A DNA stretch of 64,000 bases from Fretibacter sp964410285 (GCA_964410285.1 CAYPFR010000005.1:156382-220381); one strand, 5' to 3'. Positions 54,529-63,551 are shown, counted from the stretch's first letter. The notes: generated by a model from the sequence alone, not told the origin. Numbers and translations are program-made.

Positions 54529-55902
54529 ATGGCCATTCAATCGAGAAACCCAGCCACCGGTAAAATTTTGCAATCATTTAAGCCGCACTCAGATGCGGCG
54601 GTTGATGCGATGATCGCTAAAAGCGTATCCGCCCACCAAGAGCTAAAGCTATGGTCAATTGAAAAACGCGCCCAGCACATGAAGAAGGCGGCAAAGATTT
54701 TGGAGCAAGAAGCCAATGATTTGGGTCACATCGTCACTCAAGAAATGGGAAAAACGCTGGCCTCTGCTATCGCTGAGGTCAAGAAAAGCGCGGCGGGCGC
54801 TAACTATTATGCGCGAATGGCAGAAACGCATTTAGCCGATGAGATCGTCGAAACATCAGCCAAAAAATCCTATCGTAGTTATCAACCTCTCGGGCCGGTC
54901 ATGGCGATTATGCCGTGGAATTACCCGATTTGGCAGGTTCTGCGTTTTGCCGCGCCGGCGCTGATGGCGGGAAATACGGGCCTTTTAAAACATGCCTCAA
55001 ATGTGCCGCAATGCGCGCTTTATATTGAAGATATATTTTTACGGGCAGGTTTTCCGAAAGGGGCTTTTCAAACGCTTTTGATTGGGGGAGACAAGGTTGA
55101 GCGCGTTTTGCGTGATGAACGCGTTCGTGCGGCAACTTTAACTGGCTCGGAACCTGCCGGCGCGTCTGTGGCCGCGATATGCGGTCAGGAGATTAAGCCT
55201 ACTGTTCTTGAACTTGGCGGCTCGGACGCCTTCATTATCATGCCTTCTGCTGATATTGAAAAAGCGGTTTCGGTAGGAACGACTGCGCGGACGCAAAATA
55301 ATGGCCAGAGCTGCATTGCCGCCAAGCGCTTTATTATTCACGAAGACATATATGATCAGGTAAAGGCCAAATTTGTCGCCGCGTTTAAGGGCCTAAAGGT
55401 TGGCGACCCTATGGACGCGCAGACTGATATCGGCCCGATCGTCAATAAAGACGGCCGTGATGAAATTCTGCGCCAGATCAAACAAGCCGTAGATGACGGG
55501 GCCAATTTGGTGATTGGGGGAACCCCTGTTGATGGCGCGGGATTCTATCTGACGCCTGCTATTTTGGAGAATATTTCCGCGAGCTCCGGCGCTTTCTACG
55601 AAGAAATATTTGGCCCTGTAGCGGCACTGTATAAGGTCAAAGATTTGGATGCCGCCATAGCCTTAGCCAATGATAGTCCTTATGGTCTGGGATCCTCTAT
55701 TTGGACACATGAGCGCAATGAACAAGATCAAGCAATCAAGCGCATCGAGGCCGGGGCGACATTCGTCAATGCGATGACAAGCTCTGACCCCCGCCTGCCA
55801 TTTGGCGGCATCAAACGTTCGGGCTATGGACGGGAGCTTGCCTCAGAAGGCATCCGGGCTTTTTGCAATATCAAAACCGTTTATATCGCCAAGGAAAATT
55901 AG
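54529..55902 (+). CDS. NAD(P)-dependent succinate-semialdehyde dehydrogenase
   Basis: Aldehyde dehydrogenase of the short Sad/GabD group (457 residues). IMPWNYPIWQVLRF near residue 126, TLTGSEPAGASVAA near 203, the general base Glu in VLELGGSDAFI near 226 and the nucleophile Cys in NNGQSCIAAKRF near 263 are all present. The final PFGGIKRSGYGRELASEGIRAF is standard. Succinate semialdehyde is the likely substrate, but other small aldehydes are possible. The reductive dehalogenase gene starts 71 bases downstream on the same strand with no terminator between them. Confidence 0.9.
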   Translation: MAIQSRNPATGKILQSFKPHSDAAVDAMIAKSVSAHQELKLWSIEKRAQHMKKAAKILEQEANDLGHIVTQEMGKTLASAIAEVKKSAAGANYYARMAETHLADEIVETSAKKSYRSYQPLGPVMAIMPWNYPIWQVLRFAAPALMAGNTGLLKHASNVPQCALYIEDIFLRAGFPKGAFQTLLIGGDKVERVLRDERVRAATLTGSEPAGASVAAICGQEIKPTVLELGGSDAFIIMPSADIEKAVSVGTTARTQNNGQSCIAAKRFIIHEDIYDQVKAKFVAAFKGLKVGDPMDAQTDIGPIVNKDGRDEILRQIKQAVDDGANLVIGGTPVDGAGFYLTPAILENISASSGAFYEEIFGPVAALYKVKDLDAAIALANDSPYGLGSSIWTHERNEQDQAIKRIEAGATFVNAMTSSDPRLPFGGIKRSGYGRELASEGIRAFCNIKTVYIAKEN

Positions 55903-55973
55903 GCAAAATAAAGTAACCTCGGGCGCAAATATAGATGTCTTTTGTAAGAAAATTCACGCATAATTAGCTGATT

Positions 55974-58900
55974 ATGCGGCTTTTTTCCTATAAGAACCGG
56001 CCCGTTCATCTCGGACCTTTCCCGTTAGAGCTATTATCTCGCCGTCAGGGACCAATTAACTACGGCGCAATCCCGCCGCGCGAGCCGGTGCGTTACCACA
56101 ACCCTAAAAACCGCGATGATATCATAAATGCTATGGGGCCTTATGCCGCCATGCTCGACGCTATTCGCGGCGGCATGGTCAAAAAAGAGCGCGGCGTCAT
56201 TCCAGAGGACCCGCAAGAACGCAGTAACCACTTAAAGGCCTTTGCCTATTATCATGACGCTTCTCAAGTTGGTATTTGCCGACTAGAAAAAGAAGTTTTT
56301 CTCGCCGAGCCGATTAAAAACCCTGATGTGAAATCCCTTGCAAGTGATCTATCCTCCCGTCAGGCCAAGACATTTGCAGCGGGTATTGATGTCGTTATGG
56401 CGGACCTAAAAGACGCTATGGAGGCACCCCCAAGCGGGGTAGGTCATCACAGCCACGCGCTGGTTTTCCTTTATGAATATCCCCGCGACCCCGAGCAAGG
56501 CGAAGCGGGCGCAGATTGGATACAAGGCGCGCAAGCTCAGCGGGCTAATGTCAGGGGCGCGGAGACCAGCGTTGTCTTGGCCAACTACATACGCCTATTG
56601 GGTTATGAAGCGCGCAGCCACACCGCGAGCTGCTGCGAGGTGGAGCTTAACAGGCTTGTTGTGGCGTCTGGCCTAGGGGAGGTGATAGATTCGCCCAATG
56701 GTCCCATGGTCAGCAATCCTTTTTTGGGCACGCGTTTTGGGGTTGTGGCGGTTACGACGAACCTTGAACTTGCGCCTGATTTACCGCTCACCCCGCGCGG
56801 CAACCTCTCCTTATTGGATAAGTTGAAAAGCCACGGACCAGCTTGGTGGGCGGGTATGGGTTTTGAAAAGAACATTTTCAACGCCGTGCCGTATAAATCA
56901 CGAAAGTTTAAAGACGGTGCCTATCCCTTTGAAAAGACCAGACGCGTAGACAAACCAACCACATTTATTGACGAGGCCCGCGTTCCGCGTGTCCCAAAAC
57001 GCACGAACATGTTTGCCCGTGCCATTTTCGGAGATATGGGCGCGGCAGTGCAGCAGGGAGCCAAAAACGGAAATTATGTGCGCAAGAGCGCCGCGAGTTT
57101 CGGGCCGCGCCGCCCGCTTGCAGCCTTTGTTGTGATGCAGGACGGTGAAGTGGCCGAGCAGCCTTCACCCTCAAGCAAAAACGCCAAAAAAAACGCTGAA
57201 AATATCCATGGCGCGCTATATTTCCTTGGCGCGGATGCGGTTGGTATCTCCGCGTGTCCAGATTGGGTTTATTATTCACATGACGCGCTAGGTGAGCCTC
57301 TGCCGCCCTATCATAAAAATGCGATCTCGGTGGTAATAGATCAGGGGCATGAGACGATGGAGGGGGCATCGGGCGATGACTGGATTGCCTGCTCCCAATC
57401 CATGAGGGCATATTTGCGCTTTTCCTTGCTGGGCGGGATTATCGCGGAACAAATTCGCAAAATGGGCTATAGCGCCCGCACGCATACGGTGATGGACGGG
57501 GAGGTATTGCAGCCGCCGCTGCTTTTGCTTTCCGGGATTGGAGAGGTCAGCCGAATTGGCGAGGTGATCCTTAACCCCTTTTTAGGCCCGCGCCTAAAAT
57601 CCGGCGTTATCACCACTAATATGCCTCTTGCACATAGCAAACCTATCGATTTTGGCCTCCAGAATTTTTGTAATAATTGCAATAAATGTGCGCGTGAATG
57701 TCCATCTGGCGCGATTACGGCAGGCCCGAAAACCATGTTTAATGGTTATGAAATCTGGAAATCAGATAGTCAGAAATGCACGAGCTACCGCATTACCCAA
57801 AAAGAAGGCGCGATGTGCGGTCGCTGCATGAAAACCTGCCCTTGGAACCTCGAAGGTCTTTTTGCAGAGGCTCCCTTTCGCTGGGCGGCGAGTCATATAC
57901 CTTCGCTGGCTAAATCACTTGCAAGGCTTGATGACAAACTGGGCAATGGCCGCATTAATCCCGTAAAAAAATGGTGGTGGGATTTGGAAATGGTTGATGA
58001 CGGCCCGTATACTTTGCCGGTTCACGGCACGCATAACCGCGACCTGCAGCCTGATCTCGATCTGAAATTCGAAGATCAAACTCTGGCCGTTTATCCGGCT
58101 AATCTTGCCCCGCCGCCCTATCCTTATCCCTACCCGATGGACCGTGAAGCGGGGATTAAAGCCTATCAGGATATGATTAGCCCCGATGAGTATAAGCGCA
58201 GGCTCGCAGCCGGCGACACAGAAGGTCTTGCGCATGAATATCCTGACTATAGCGCCGAAGACCCGCCCGTCGTTCGCCTCAATATAACAAAAGCCGAAAA
58301 GCAAACGGACAAAATCACAAAATATGAACTCTGCGCTTTGGACGGCGCGCCGCTTCCGGCATTTGAGGCTGGCGCGCATCTGGATATTGTAATCGCGCCA
58401 GAATTTTTCCGGCAATATAGCCTTTCAAATGATCCGCATGACCGTTCAAAATATCAGATCGCAGTCCTTAAGGAGGAGGAGGGACGAGGCGGCTCGGCTC
58501 TCCTGCACCGGATTTTCACAGAAGGGCGCAAGGTTTTCGTCTCACGTCCTATCAACCATTTTCCGCTTGATAAGACTTTGACAAAGGCTTTTTTGCTCGG
58601 CGGAGGAATCGGCATCACCCCCATGATTGCCATGGCCCATAGCTTGCACCGGGAAGGTAAGGATTTTGCGTTTCACTATTCGGCGAAAAGCCCTGAAAAT
58701 GCGGCGTTTTATCAAGACATAATGACGGCGCCATGGGCAAAAAACGTGCAAATGCATTTTTCTTCGGGCGGCCACCGCGCAGACTTTGATAAAATATTAA
58801 AGGGCTATCAGGATGGCTGGCATCTGTATACCTGCGGGCCGGGCCGCTACATGGCCGCTGCGCTAATGTCGGGGCTACGCTGCGGCTGGCCCGATGCGGC

Positions 58901-59216
58901 CATGCATAAAGAGTACTTCGTTGCCCCCGAAACGCCAGAACGTCAGAACCATGACTTTACGATAAGGTTGGCGAAATCTGGACAGGAAATCAAAGTTGAG
59001 GCGGATCAATCAGCTTCAGACGCGCTGATTGAGGCAGGTGTTCGCGTTGATATTAAGTGCAGTGACGGCATATGCGGCGTTTGTAAGTGCAAGGTCATCA
59101 GCGGAGAGGTAGAGCACCGGGACTTTGTACTCTCTCAGGCACAGCGGAAAAACACTATGATTTTATGCCAATCCAGAGCAGCCCTTAAGGACGGCGCTAT
59201 CGAGATTGACCTTTAG
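55974..59216 (+). CDS. rdhA: self-sufficient reductive dehalogenase (RdhA-reductase-ferredoxin fusion)
   Basis: Predicted corrinoid-dependent dehalogenase of the catabolic, cytosolic BhbA/NpRdhA type. Domains: a degenerate N-terminal nitroreductase-like copy (about 85-270); a second, active-type copy (about 380-560, with GDDWIACSQSMRAYL and LSGIGEVSRIGEVILNPFLG); two cluster motifs, C566-x2-C569-x2-C572-x3-C576-P and C602 with C615-x2-C618-x3-C622-P; a Pro/Tyr-rich linker (about 710-760); a flavin/NAD module (RQYSLSN at 813-819, LLGGGIGITPM near 874, TCGPGRYM near 953) and a C-terminal [2Fe-2S] domain (C1029, C1034, C1037, C1065), as in phthalate dioxygenase reductase. No Tat signal, no rdhB. 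An in-frame TAG at 55965 fixes ATG 55974; its ribosome site is weak. Substrate probably a halogenated phenol or benzoate, unproven. Confidence 0.9.
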   Translation: MRLFSYKNRPVHLGPFPLELLSRRQGPINYGAIPPREPVRYHNPKNRDDIINAMGPYAAMLDAIRGGMVKKERGVIPEDPQERSNHLKAFAYYHDASQVGICRLEKEVFLAEPIKNPDVKSLASDLSSRQAKTFAAGIDVVMADLKDAMEAPPSGVGHHSHALVFLYEYPRDPEQGEAGADWIQGAQAQRANVRGAETSVVLANYIRLLGYEARSHTASCCEVELNRLVVASGLGEVIDSPNGPMVSNPFLGTRFGVVAVTTNLELAPDLPLTPRGNLSLLDKLKSHGPAWWAGMGFEKNIFNAVPYKSRKFKDGAYPFEKTRRVDKPTTFIDEARVPRVPKRTNMFARAIFGDMGAAVQQGAKNGNYVRKSAASFGPRRPLAAFVVMQDGEVAEQPSPSSKNAKKNAENIHGALYFLGADAVGISACPDWVYYSHDALGEPLPPYHKNAISVVIDQGHETMEGASGDDWIACSQSMRAYLRFSLLGGIIAEQIRKMGYSARTHTVMDGEVLQPPLLLLSGIGEVSRIGEVILNPFLGPRLKSGVITTNMPLAHSKPIDFGLQNFCNNCNKCARECPSGAITAGPKTMFNGYEIWKSDSQKCTSYRITQKEGAMCGRCMKTCPWNLEGLFAEAPFRWAASHIPSLAKSLARLDDKLGNGRINPVKKWWWDLEMVDDGPYTLPVHGTHNRDLQPDLDLKFEDQTLAVYPANLAPPPYPYPYPMDREAGIKAYQDMISPDEYKRRLAAGDTEGLAHEYPDYSAEDPPVVRLNITKAEKQTDKITKYELCALDGAPLPAFEAGAHLDIVIAPEFFRQYSLSNDPHDRSKYQIAVLKEEEGRGGSALLHRIFTEGRKVFVSRPINHFPLDKTLTKAFLLGGGIGITPMIAMAHSLHREGKDFAFHYSAKSPENAAFYQDIMTAPWAKNVQMHFSSGGHRADFDKILKGYQDGWHLYTCGPGRYMAAALMSGLRCGWPDAAMHKEYFVAPETPERQNHDFTIRLAKSGQEIKVEADQSASDALIEAGVRVDIKCSDGICGVCKCKVISGEVEHRDFVLSQAQRKNTMILCQSRAALKDGAIEIDL

Positions 59217-59217
59217 G

Positions 59218-59246
59218 GCCTGTGCCGCGATCATCGCGGATCAGGC
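59218..59246. terminator. bidirectional hairpin between convergent genes
   Basis: GCCTG pairs with CAGGC outside a perfect CCGCGA-TCA-TCGCGG stem, with a two-base internal loop. It begins just past the dehalogenase stop and spans the stop codon of the facing propeller gene. No T run follows on either strand, so termination may rely on the stem alone or on Rho. Confidence 0.5.
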
Positions 59247-60919
59247 TGAATACGCATACGCCCATAAAACGCACCGACAAACACTCGACCCTTTTCGTCA
59301 ATTGTCGGACCCGAGAACATATTATTATATTTTTGCCCGCCCAAAATATAATGAAAGGTCGGCTCCCCCGTTAGCCAATCAACCGCTTCCAATGTCCATT
59401 CGTGATTACGCGCACCCATAAAATACAGCTGGCCGGAACCCGTTGAAACCCACGGCACGCCATTTGGCGAGCTTATGGTTTCATTCACCCAAGCTTTTTC
59501 AAGGCGCCGCAAATTGGGGTTCCACTCAAATTTTTGAATGCCGTAAGGTTGAAAGTCGGGATTATTGCCAAGGGGTCCAATGGTCGCCCCGCGTCCAACA
59601 CCTTCTTTAGGCATAAAAAAAGGCGTATTACGAGGTGTATTATTAACAACGAGCGCGCCGTAACCCGCGACGATGACCGTTTGTTCTGTTTGTATTTTCG
59701 TCACGTTTAACGCGCCCATATCGGCGGGCGCCTGACCCGCAATTCGCCGCGAAGGCGCGCCCGCAACTGTCTCCCAGTTCTCGGGGATTTCATCACGCCA
59801 CATCAAGACAACATTCATGCGGATATCGCCGTCGGTGAGAACAACAAATTTGTCTTCCTCACCAAATCCCATAAGACTCGGCGTAGCTCCGGTACCTTCG
59901 CCTGTGCCATTTCGGTACTTTGCGGTCCACGCACCGTCTGCGGGATTGACCGAGAGTTTATCACCCGTCCATACGACCTTGTGCATATGATTGCGAGAGG
60001 CAACGTATATCCCTCCGTTTTCATCAATGGCGATTGAGTTGCGCACCCAGCCATACCCCGTGCCGCGGGTCTCTATGTCTTCAGTATCAGCATGTTTCAG
60101 TTTGACTGACCGATATTCAGATAAGTCAGGCGAGACGGCAATAATCACACCTCGCTCCAGCGGAAACACAATCCATCCGTCATAGGTCATATTCATGCCG
60201 ACGCTTGCCCCTGCGAGGTCGGGGGGGAGTTGAAAGCGGGCTTTCTCGACAATTTTTGAACCCGCATCACCTTTGACTTCGTCGCCATAGGCCACAACAG
60301 AGCCGTCCTTTTTAGCAATATAAAACCAATCATTCGCGCCGACGACTGTATATACGCCCGAAAGATCCTTGAGGGGCAACATGGATCTCACGGCGGTAAT
60401 CATCGCGCTTGGTCCGTTATTTTTATCAAGCTTTGCGAGAATTTTATTCCCCCACGCTTCATTATATTTATGCGCAATATCCGAAGGCAAATGATCAAGC
60501 AATTCATAACTCTCATAATCAAGCTTGAAAACGCCGTTCACCCCATTACTCCAAAGCAGGCGGCGACCATCTGGATAGATCCCCGATGTAAATGCGCCGA
60601 AATGCCCAGGTCCCAGATATTGATAGGCAATTTCGTGAGCTTCAAGTCGGCGCGTACGATCCATGGGACCGGGAAGGGGGGTCGAGTCCTGCTGGGCGGG
60701 ATCACCATGCGGAATTGGGTTCACCCCCTTTGCGGCCATGGGATTAGGCGCGGGAAAATTCATGTTCATAGGGGCAGATGCAGGATCAGCCATGTGCGGG
60801 GCCAGCGGCAAATCAAGATCAGGACGGGGCGTCGGCGGGCCGACATTGGCGGCGCGAAAAATTCCGGTGATGATCAGGATGAAAAACAAGAGCGCGGCTA
60901 TTTTAAAAAAACGTCGCAT
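59231..60919 (-). CDS. exported beta-propeller protein of unknown function
   Basis: An N-terminal signal or anchor helix (about residues 3-22, FFKIAALLFFILIITGIF) leads to a Pro/Met-rich spacer (about 25-80) and then about 470 residues of beta-rich repeats of the quinoprotein/SMP-30-like propeller type, e.g. SIAIDENGGIYVASRNHMHKV, WFYIAKKDGSVVAYG and GPTIDEKGRVFVGAFYG. No heme site or clear catalytic residue is visible. ATG 60919 is chosen for GGAGG upstream; 562 residues. Convergent with the dehalogenase gene 14 bases away. Function unknown; periplasmic or membrane-attached location is inferred. Confidence 0.75.
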   Translation of the reverse strand: MRRFFKIAALLFFILIITGIFRAANVGPPTPRPDLDLPLAPHMADPASAPMNMNFPAPNPMAAKGVNPIPHGDPAQQDSTPLPGPMDRTRRLEAHEIAYQYLGPGHFGAFTSGIYPDGRRLLWSNGVNGVFKLDYESYELLDHLPSDIAHKYNEAWGNKILAKLDKNNGPSAMITAVRSMLPLKDLSGVYTVVGANDWFYIAKKDGSVVAYGDEVKGDAGSKIVEKARFQLPPDLAGASVGMNMTYDGWIVFPLERGVIIAVSPDLSEYRSVKLKHADTEDIETRGTGYGWVRNSIAIDENGGIYVASRNHMHKVVWTGDKLSVNPADGAWTAKYRNGTGEGTGATPSLMGFGEEDKFVVLTDGDIRMNVVLMWRDEIPENWETVAGAPSRRIAGQAPADMGALNVTKIQTEQTVIVAGYGALVVNNTPRNTPFFMPKEGVGRGATIGPLGNNPDFQPYGIQKFEWNPNLRRLEKAWVNETISSPNGVPWVSTGSGQLYFMGARNHEWTLEAVDWLTGEPTFHYILGGQKYNNMFSGPTIDEKGRVFVGAFYGRMRIQPDPR

Positions 60920-61069
60920 TGCCAAACCTCCCCACAAATCTTTTTCAATAAGTTACAGACACGCCAAATCAGGTCAAGAGGTCAGCAAAACGGGTATTTC
61001 CCGCCCTGAGTAACCTGTATCGCGCTTGGGGAAAGGCTGACCAAATGGGTTTAATGCACCGAAAACAGC

Positions 61070-62017
61070 CTATTTGCAGGCGTTTACTTGGCGTTTTCTT
61101 AGAATATCAAAAACCAATTTCAATCTGGATTGTTGCGGGGATAATCCTGCATATTCTCTGATTAAAAAGCCAAGGGCTTCCTGCCTTTCCTGATACCCGG
61201 GATATATACCATCTGGTACTGGTTCATTGTGAATGCACCGGCTCGCCAGCACAATGGGGATATTTACTGCTAACTCTTGGAGTTTAGGGATTATAGTTTC
61301 AGGAAGTGAGAACGCCCCTGGACAAGAGATAACGCATCCATCAGCTGCTTCAAAAAAAATGGAGCTAAATTTAGTGCCTATTGAAACAGCCAAAATAGGT
61401 ATATTTATGTCACTAAAAGCAGAAACATCAGGCAGTATATTTTCAAAATACTTCTCATTTTGACGACTTTGAGGATGTGCATTAAAGTTATCACTATAGA
61501 CCGGCTCGAATGAGTCTAATCGAACAGAACTTTTTTTGGCGACATGCATAGCGGGTATGACATGTCCGGAAATGGCAACGAAAACACCGTGATTTTGGCT
61601 TATATGAGACAGACTTGTCGTCGTCGCAAAATTGAAATTTAGGGCTCCATCGAAGTTTTTCGAATAAGGCGGGCGCATAGCACCGGTAACAATTATGTTT
61701 AACTTGTCACCGAAAGCCTCGTGAAGGAAATAAGAAACCTCTTCTAGTGTATCCGTGCCTGTCGTAACAATAAAGCCGCTAAATTCTGCGCTTTTAGAAT
61801 TGATAAAAAAGCATAAACGGGCAAGATCACCCAGAGTGATATCGATGCTGTCTTTCTTGAGAAACTGACGGGTTGACCATTTGACTTCAGTTTTTTGTAA
61901 AGCAACTGTACTGACCAGCTGATCAGCGCCATCTGTCGCAACAGCCCTCCCGTCTTTGACAGAGAGCGCAATTGTTCCGCCCAGTGAAATTGCTAAAATA
62001 CGAGACGTCATTGACAC
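61070..62017 (-). CDS. L-asparaginase family amidohydrolase
   Basis: Threonine-dependent amidohydrolase of the bacterial asparaginase fold. First catalytic Thr is in ILAISLGGTIALS near residue 12, and the second block is VTTGTDTLEEVSYFLHE near 85; ITGAMRPP appears as VTGAMRPPYS near 109. The C-terminal domain is diverged (SRCIHNEPVPDGIYPGY). No signal peptide, so cytosolic. 315 residues; ATG two codons on is also possible. Visibly more A/T-rich than the genes left of it. Three bases separate it from the upstream antiporter gene, so the two are one operon. Confidence 0.85.
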   Translation of the reverse strand: MSMTSRILAISLGGTIALSVKDGRAVATDGADQLVSTVALQKTEVKWSTRQFLKKDSIDITLGDLARLCFFINSKSAEFSGFIVTTGTDTLEEVSYFLHEAFGDKLNIIVTGAMRPPYSKNFDGALNFNFATTTSLSHISQNHGVFVAISGHVIPAMHVAKKSSVRLDSFEPVYSDNFNAHPQSRQNEKYFENILPDVSAFSDINIPILAVSIGTKFSSIFFEAADGCVISCPGAFSLPETIIPKLQELAVNIPIVLASRCIHNEPVPDGIYPGYQERQEALGFLIREYAGLSPQQSRLKLVFDILRKRQVNACK

Positions 62018-62020
62018 ATG

Positions 62021-63523
62021 TTACTCACGGGCCGTGAATTTCGTGACCAAAAACAACACTGCAATTTGAATAGCAATAACCGCAAGCACCAGAAGTGAAT
62101 TTGGATAAATACCCGCCAACATAAACCCACAAAAAGCCACGCAGCCATTTAACATGGCGTAAGGGAGTTGCGTTCTAAAATGCTCAAATTGATCACATCC
62201 AGCGCCTGTTGAGGACAGAATAGTTGAGTCTGAAATGGGTGAGCAGTGGTCTCCAAATAAGCCGCCTGAGAGCACTGAAGCAACGACTACCGTCAAGGGG
62301 GCATCTAGCGCCGCTGCTGCAGGGATAACCAAGGGGAACATCAAAGCAAATGTTCCCCATGATGACCCAGTCGCGAATGAAATTATCCCTCCAAGCAGGA
62401 AGACAATAGCCGGGAGCAACCAAGGCGGAAATCCATTTTCAACAACGCCAGCAATATAGGCGGGCGCGCCGAGGTCTTTCCCGATGACACTTAAGCTCCA
62501 AGCGAGCACCAAAATAATGGCGATTTGCATCATGCCATTCATGCCTTTGAGATAAAGACCTGTGCTTTCCATTAAAGGCCTAACGCCTGTCTTCGCCATT
62601 AATAAAATGATAGCGACAGCCGCGAAGAAGTATCCCGTCGCCAGCGCTGTTCTAAAAACTGCGCCGGGTACGGGTTTGCTCGGAAATCCTAGTGGAATAA
62701 TGACAATGAGCAATGTTGCAGCCAAAAGGATAAGCGGAATAAAAACAAAGCTAGCACTTGCCTTTTCATGGGTGAAGATTTCAGGCGCTTTTCCGCCTTC
62801 GCCTCGCAACATACCGCGACTTGCCAAACCCTTTGCGGCCGTCCGTTCAGCCACCGCCATAGGGCCAATATCGGTTAGGCTTAAAGTCAACCACGGAATG
62901 AGGAGCACCGCTAAAATGGCATAAAATTGAAACGGCACAGCTTCTACGAAAATTTCAAGAGAGGTTAGGTCTGGGTAAAGGGTTCCGATTTCGTTATCGA
63001 TCAGGCTCATGATATACACGCCCCAGCCAATAAACGGCACAAGGATCGCTACGGGTGAAGCGGTTGAGTCCGCAATCATCGCTAGCTTTTCTCGGGATAA
63101 TTTCATCTTATCAAAGAGGGGTTGAAAAATGGGCCCGACAATTAGCGGCGTTCCAATATCAGAAAAAAACAGCAAAATGCCACCCATCCATGCAAACATT
63201 TGGCCTTTGCGCTTGGAATTAATGTATCGCGTGACGGAGTTAGCAAAGGCGGGACCGCCGCCAGATTTTTCTATCAGGTGAATAAACCCGCCAATAAACA
63301 CCAAAAGCGTAATAACGGAAGCGTTATAGCTATCTGACACCTGTCCTACGAGATAATGACCTATGAGCTTATCCATCGCGACAAACGGGTTGAGGCCATA
63401 AAGCAACAAGACACCAGATAGTATTCCGAAGAACAGCCCAATAACCACATTGCGTGTGAATAACGATAATATGAGCGTTATGATGATTGGAATAATCGAA
63501 ACAAAGCTAGGGTCGGCTGTCAT
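62021..63523 (-). CDS. NhaC-family Na+/H+ antiporter-like transporter
   Basis: Polytopic inner-membrane carrier with about eleven hydrophobic segments over 500 residues. The family hallmarks are SDIGTPLIVGPIFQPLFDKM near residue 116, STASPVAILVPFIGWGVYI near 152, FATGSSWGTFALMFPL near 380 and LSGGLFGDHCSPISDSTI near 415. NhaC relatives include malate/lactate and amino-acid exchangers, so pairing with an asparaginase suggests sodium-coupled asparagine or aspartate movement; this is inference. ACGAGGT precedes the ATG. Confidence 0.86.
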   Translation of the reverse strand: MTADPSFVSIIPIIITLILSLFTRNVVIGLFFGILSGVLLLYGLNPFVAMDKLIGHYLVGQVSDSYNASVITLLVFIGGFIHLIEKSGGGPAFANSVTRYINSKRKGQMFAWMGGILLFFSDIGTPLIVGPIFQPLFDKMKLSREKLAMIADSTASPVAILVPFIGWGVYIMSLIDNEIGTLYPDLTSLEIFVEAVPFQFYAILAVLLIPWLTLSLTDIGPMAVAERTAAKGLASRGMLRGEGGKAPEIFTHEKASASFVFIPLILLAATLLIVIIPLGFPSKPVPGAVFRTALATGYFFAAVAIILLMAKTGVRPLMESTGLYLKGMNGMMQIAIILVLAWSLSVIGKDLGAPAYIAGVVENGFPPWLLPAIVFLLGGIISFATGSSWGTFALMFPLVIPAAAALDAPLTVVVASVLSGGLFGDHCSPISDSTILSSTGAGCDQFEHFRTQLPYAMLNGCVAFCGFMLAGIYPNSLLVLAVIAIQIAVLFLVTKFTARE

Positions 63524-63536
63524 TTCATTAGACCTC

Positions 63537-63551
63537 GTTCACGAATAGAAC
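63537..63551. promoter_or_regulatory. GTTC-N7-GAAC inverted repeat upstream of the antiporter gene
   Basis: GTTC ACGAATA GAAC lies 14-28 bases before the antiporter start. It is an inverted rather than direct repeat, so it is not the alphaproteobacterial SOS box; a local repressor could bind there. Chance occurrence is possible. Confidence 0.22.

Noticed and set aside
60980..61042. GGTCAGC/GCTGACC inverted repeat between the asparaginase and propeller genes
   Set aside because: Seven-base arms nearly 50 bases apart are expected by chance in a 150-base gap.
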